34,515 nt of DNA from Nioella halotolerans (GTDB lineage Bacteria; Pseudomonadota; Alphaproteobacteria; Rhodobacterales; Rhodobacteraceae): positions 1-34,515 of the forward strand of contig QVQC01000036.1 in NCBI GenBank assembly GCA_003428585.1, written 5' to 3'. Positions 33,980 to 34,515 of the stretch are shown here, piece by piece. The notes beneath the pieces were generated by a model, which saw nothing but the letters and a program-made list of their open reading frames with translations, was not told the DNA's origin and searched no databases. The translations under genes and the position numbers were made by a program. Every line of letters begins with the position of its first letter. Position 1 is the stretch's first letter.

Positions 33980-34042
33980 CGGCAATTGGGGCCGGAGGCG
34001 CTGGAGCCGAAGTGGGTGAAGTGGGAGAGATTTGCGGGATTA
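33980..34042 (+). pseudogene. Decayed second copy of the ettA 3' end
   Basis: Translated in frame this gives RQLGPEALEPKWVKWERF, against RRLGPDALEPKRVKHKKF at the true ettA C-terminus. Fifteen bases, GCGCTGGAGCCGAAG, are identical at 33389-33403 and 33998-34012. The copy has no upstream gene body and its stop is displaced. It looks like the old ettA end displaced by an insertion carrying brnTA. Confidence 0.7.
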
Positions 34043-34157
34043 GCGCGGTTTTCTGGGCTTTGCGCGCGGGTTCGAGGTGCGCAAACGTTGTGATGAGATT
34101 AATGTGCATTCAGATGACAAGGAGCTTCAATATTGATTGGCAGAAAAAGAGGGCGAC

Positions 34158-34481
34158 ATGCTTGACAAGACCGACTTAGACAACCGGCTGTGGCAAAATT
34201 ATAAAAATCACTATGACAAAATTGATGAGTTAGATTACTCTGGTGAAAGACCCTATTTGTCTTGTGAAGACATACTTGATGCACACTACCTCATTTGCGA
34301 GCACTTTCGAAAACTTGGCGAGGGAATTGGTGGATTTGGACCAAAGGATTTCGGTCTCCTTACATCTGCAGCGGGCAGGCAATTAGCATCTGCCGGCGGC
34401 AGCTTCATATACAATGACTTTTGGGAAATCTCAGCCACGCTAATGATTGGCCTAATTGTTCCATCCCGGATGATCACTTAG
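34158..34481 (+). pseudogene. Truncated Doc/Fic-type toxin gene
   Basis: A 107-residue product. YLSCEDILDAHYLICEHFRKLGEGIGGFGPKDFGLLTSAAGRQLA and the following IYNDFWEISATLMIGLI fit the N-terminal half of death-on-curing (Doc/Fic) proteins. The frame then ends VPSRMIT exactly where the HPFHDxNKR active-site motif should begin, and no frame of the last bases supplies it, so AMP- or phosphotransfer activity should be lost. The gene is much more AT-rich than its neighbours, a sign of transfer. ATG 34158 follows GAGGG. A GC-rich stretch with TTTTT comes after the stop. Confidence 0.6.
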
Positions 34482-34515
34482 ACCCTCGCCGGCGGGCGCT
34501 TTTTGTGGCACGTTC

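Overview
The window looks like a GC-rich alphaproteobacterial chromosome, most likely of the Rhodobacteraceae/Roseobacteraceae type. The evidence is a class I lysyl-tRNA synthetase, DUF4864 and DUF5665 proteins, a cobalt-type nitrile hydratase operon and the high-GC third-position codon use of the right half. I see no rRNA, tRNA or CRISPR array.

The left part (1-15830) is accessory DNA. From 8347 down to 61, on the minus strand, runs a tightly coupled seven-gene operon: a Dcm-like C5 methyltransferase, a Vsr mismatch endonuclease, a GHKL (MORC/MutL/Hsp90-like) ATPase, an HNH nuclease, a SNF2 helicase, a stand-alone EcoRII-N DNA-binding domain, and a 670-residue protein built from RNA polymerase alpha-CTD-like repeats around a sigma-70 region-4-like segment. 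The methyltransferase, Vsr and EcoRII-N families all act on CCWGG in their best-known members. I therefore read this as a CCWGG-directed restriction or defence system in which recognition, ATPase, translocase and nuclease are separate proteins. Its promoter leader carries an inverted pair of CCWGG sites.

A 1.4 kb stretch without a convincing gene follows (8437-9817). Then comes a plus-strand Tn7-like transposition operon: tnsA-like, tnsB, tnsC and tniQ (9818-15660). It ends in a clear intrinsic terminator and a candidate transposon right end at 15830. The other end is not in the window, so the defence operon is plausibly cargo of this element, lying upstream of tnsA.

From 15831 on the DNA looks like ordinary chromosome. 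It holds a polytopic membrane protein, a ModE-like regulator, a zinc-ribbon protein, a periplasmic rhodanese, DUF5665, an ABM-domain protein, trmL, a secreted protein, a HugZ-like flavin/heme-binding protein, a large parallel beta-helix protein, DUF4864, lysK, TerB-like, dacB, nadD, the nitrile hydratase operon (nthA, nthB, accessory protein) and ettA. Downstream of ettA a BrnT/BrnA toxin-antitoxin pair lies between the true ettA 3' end and a decayed second copy of that 3' end. An AT-rich, truncated Doc/Fic toxin gene follows. This marks the ettA 3' end as a second small insertion site.
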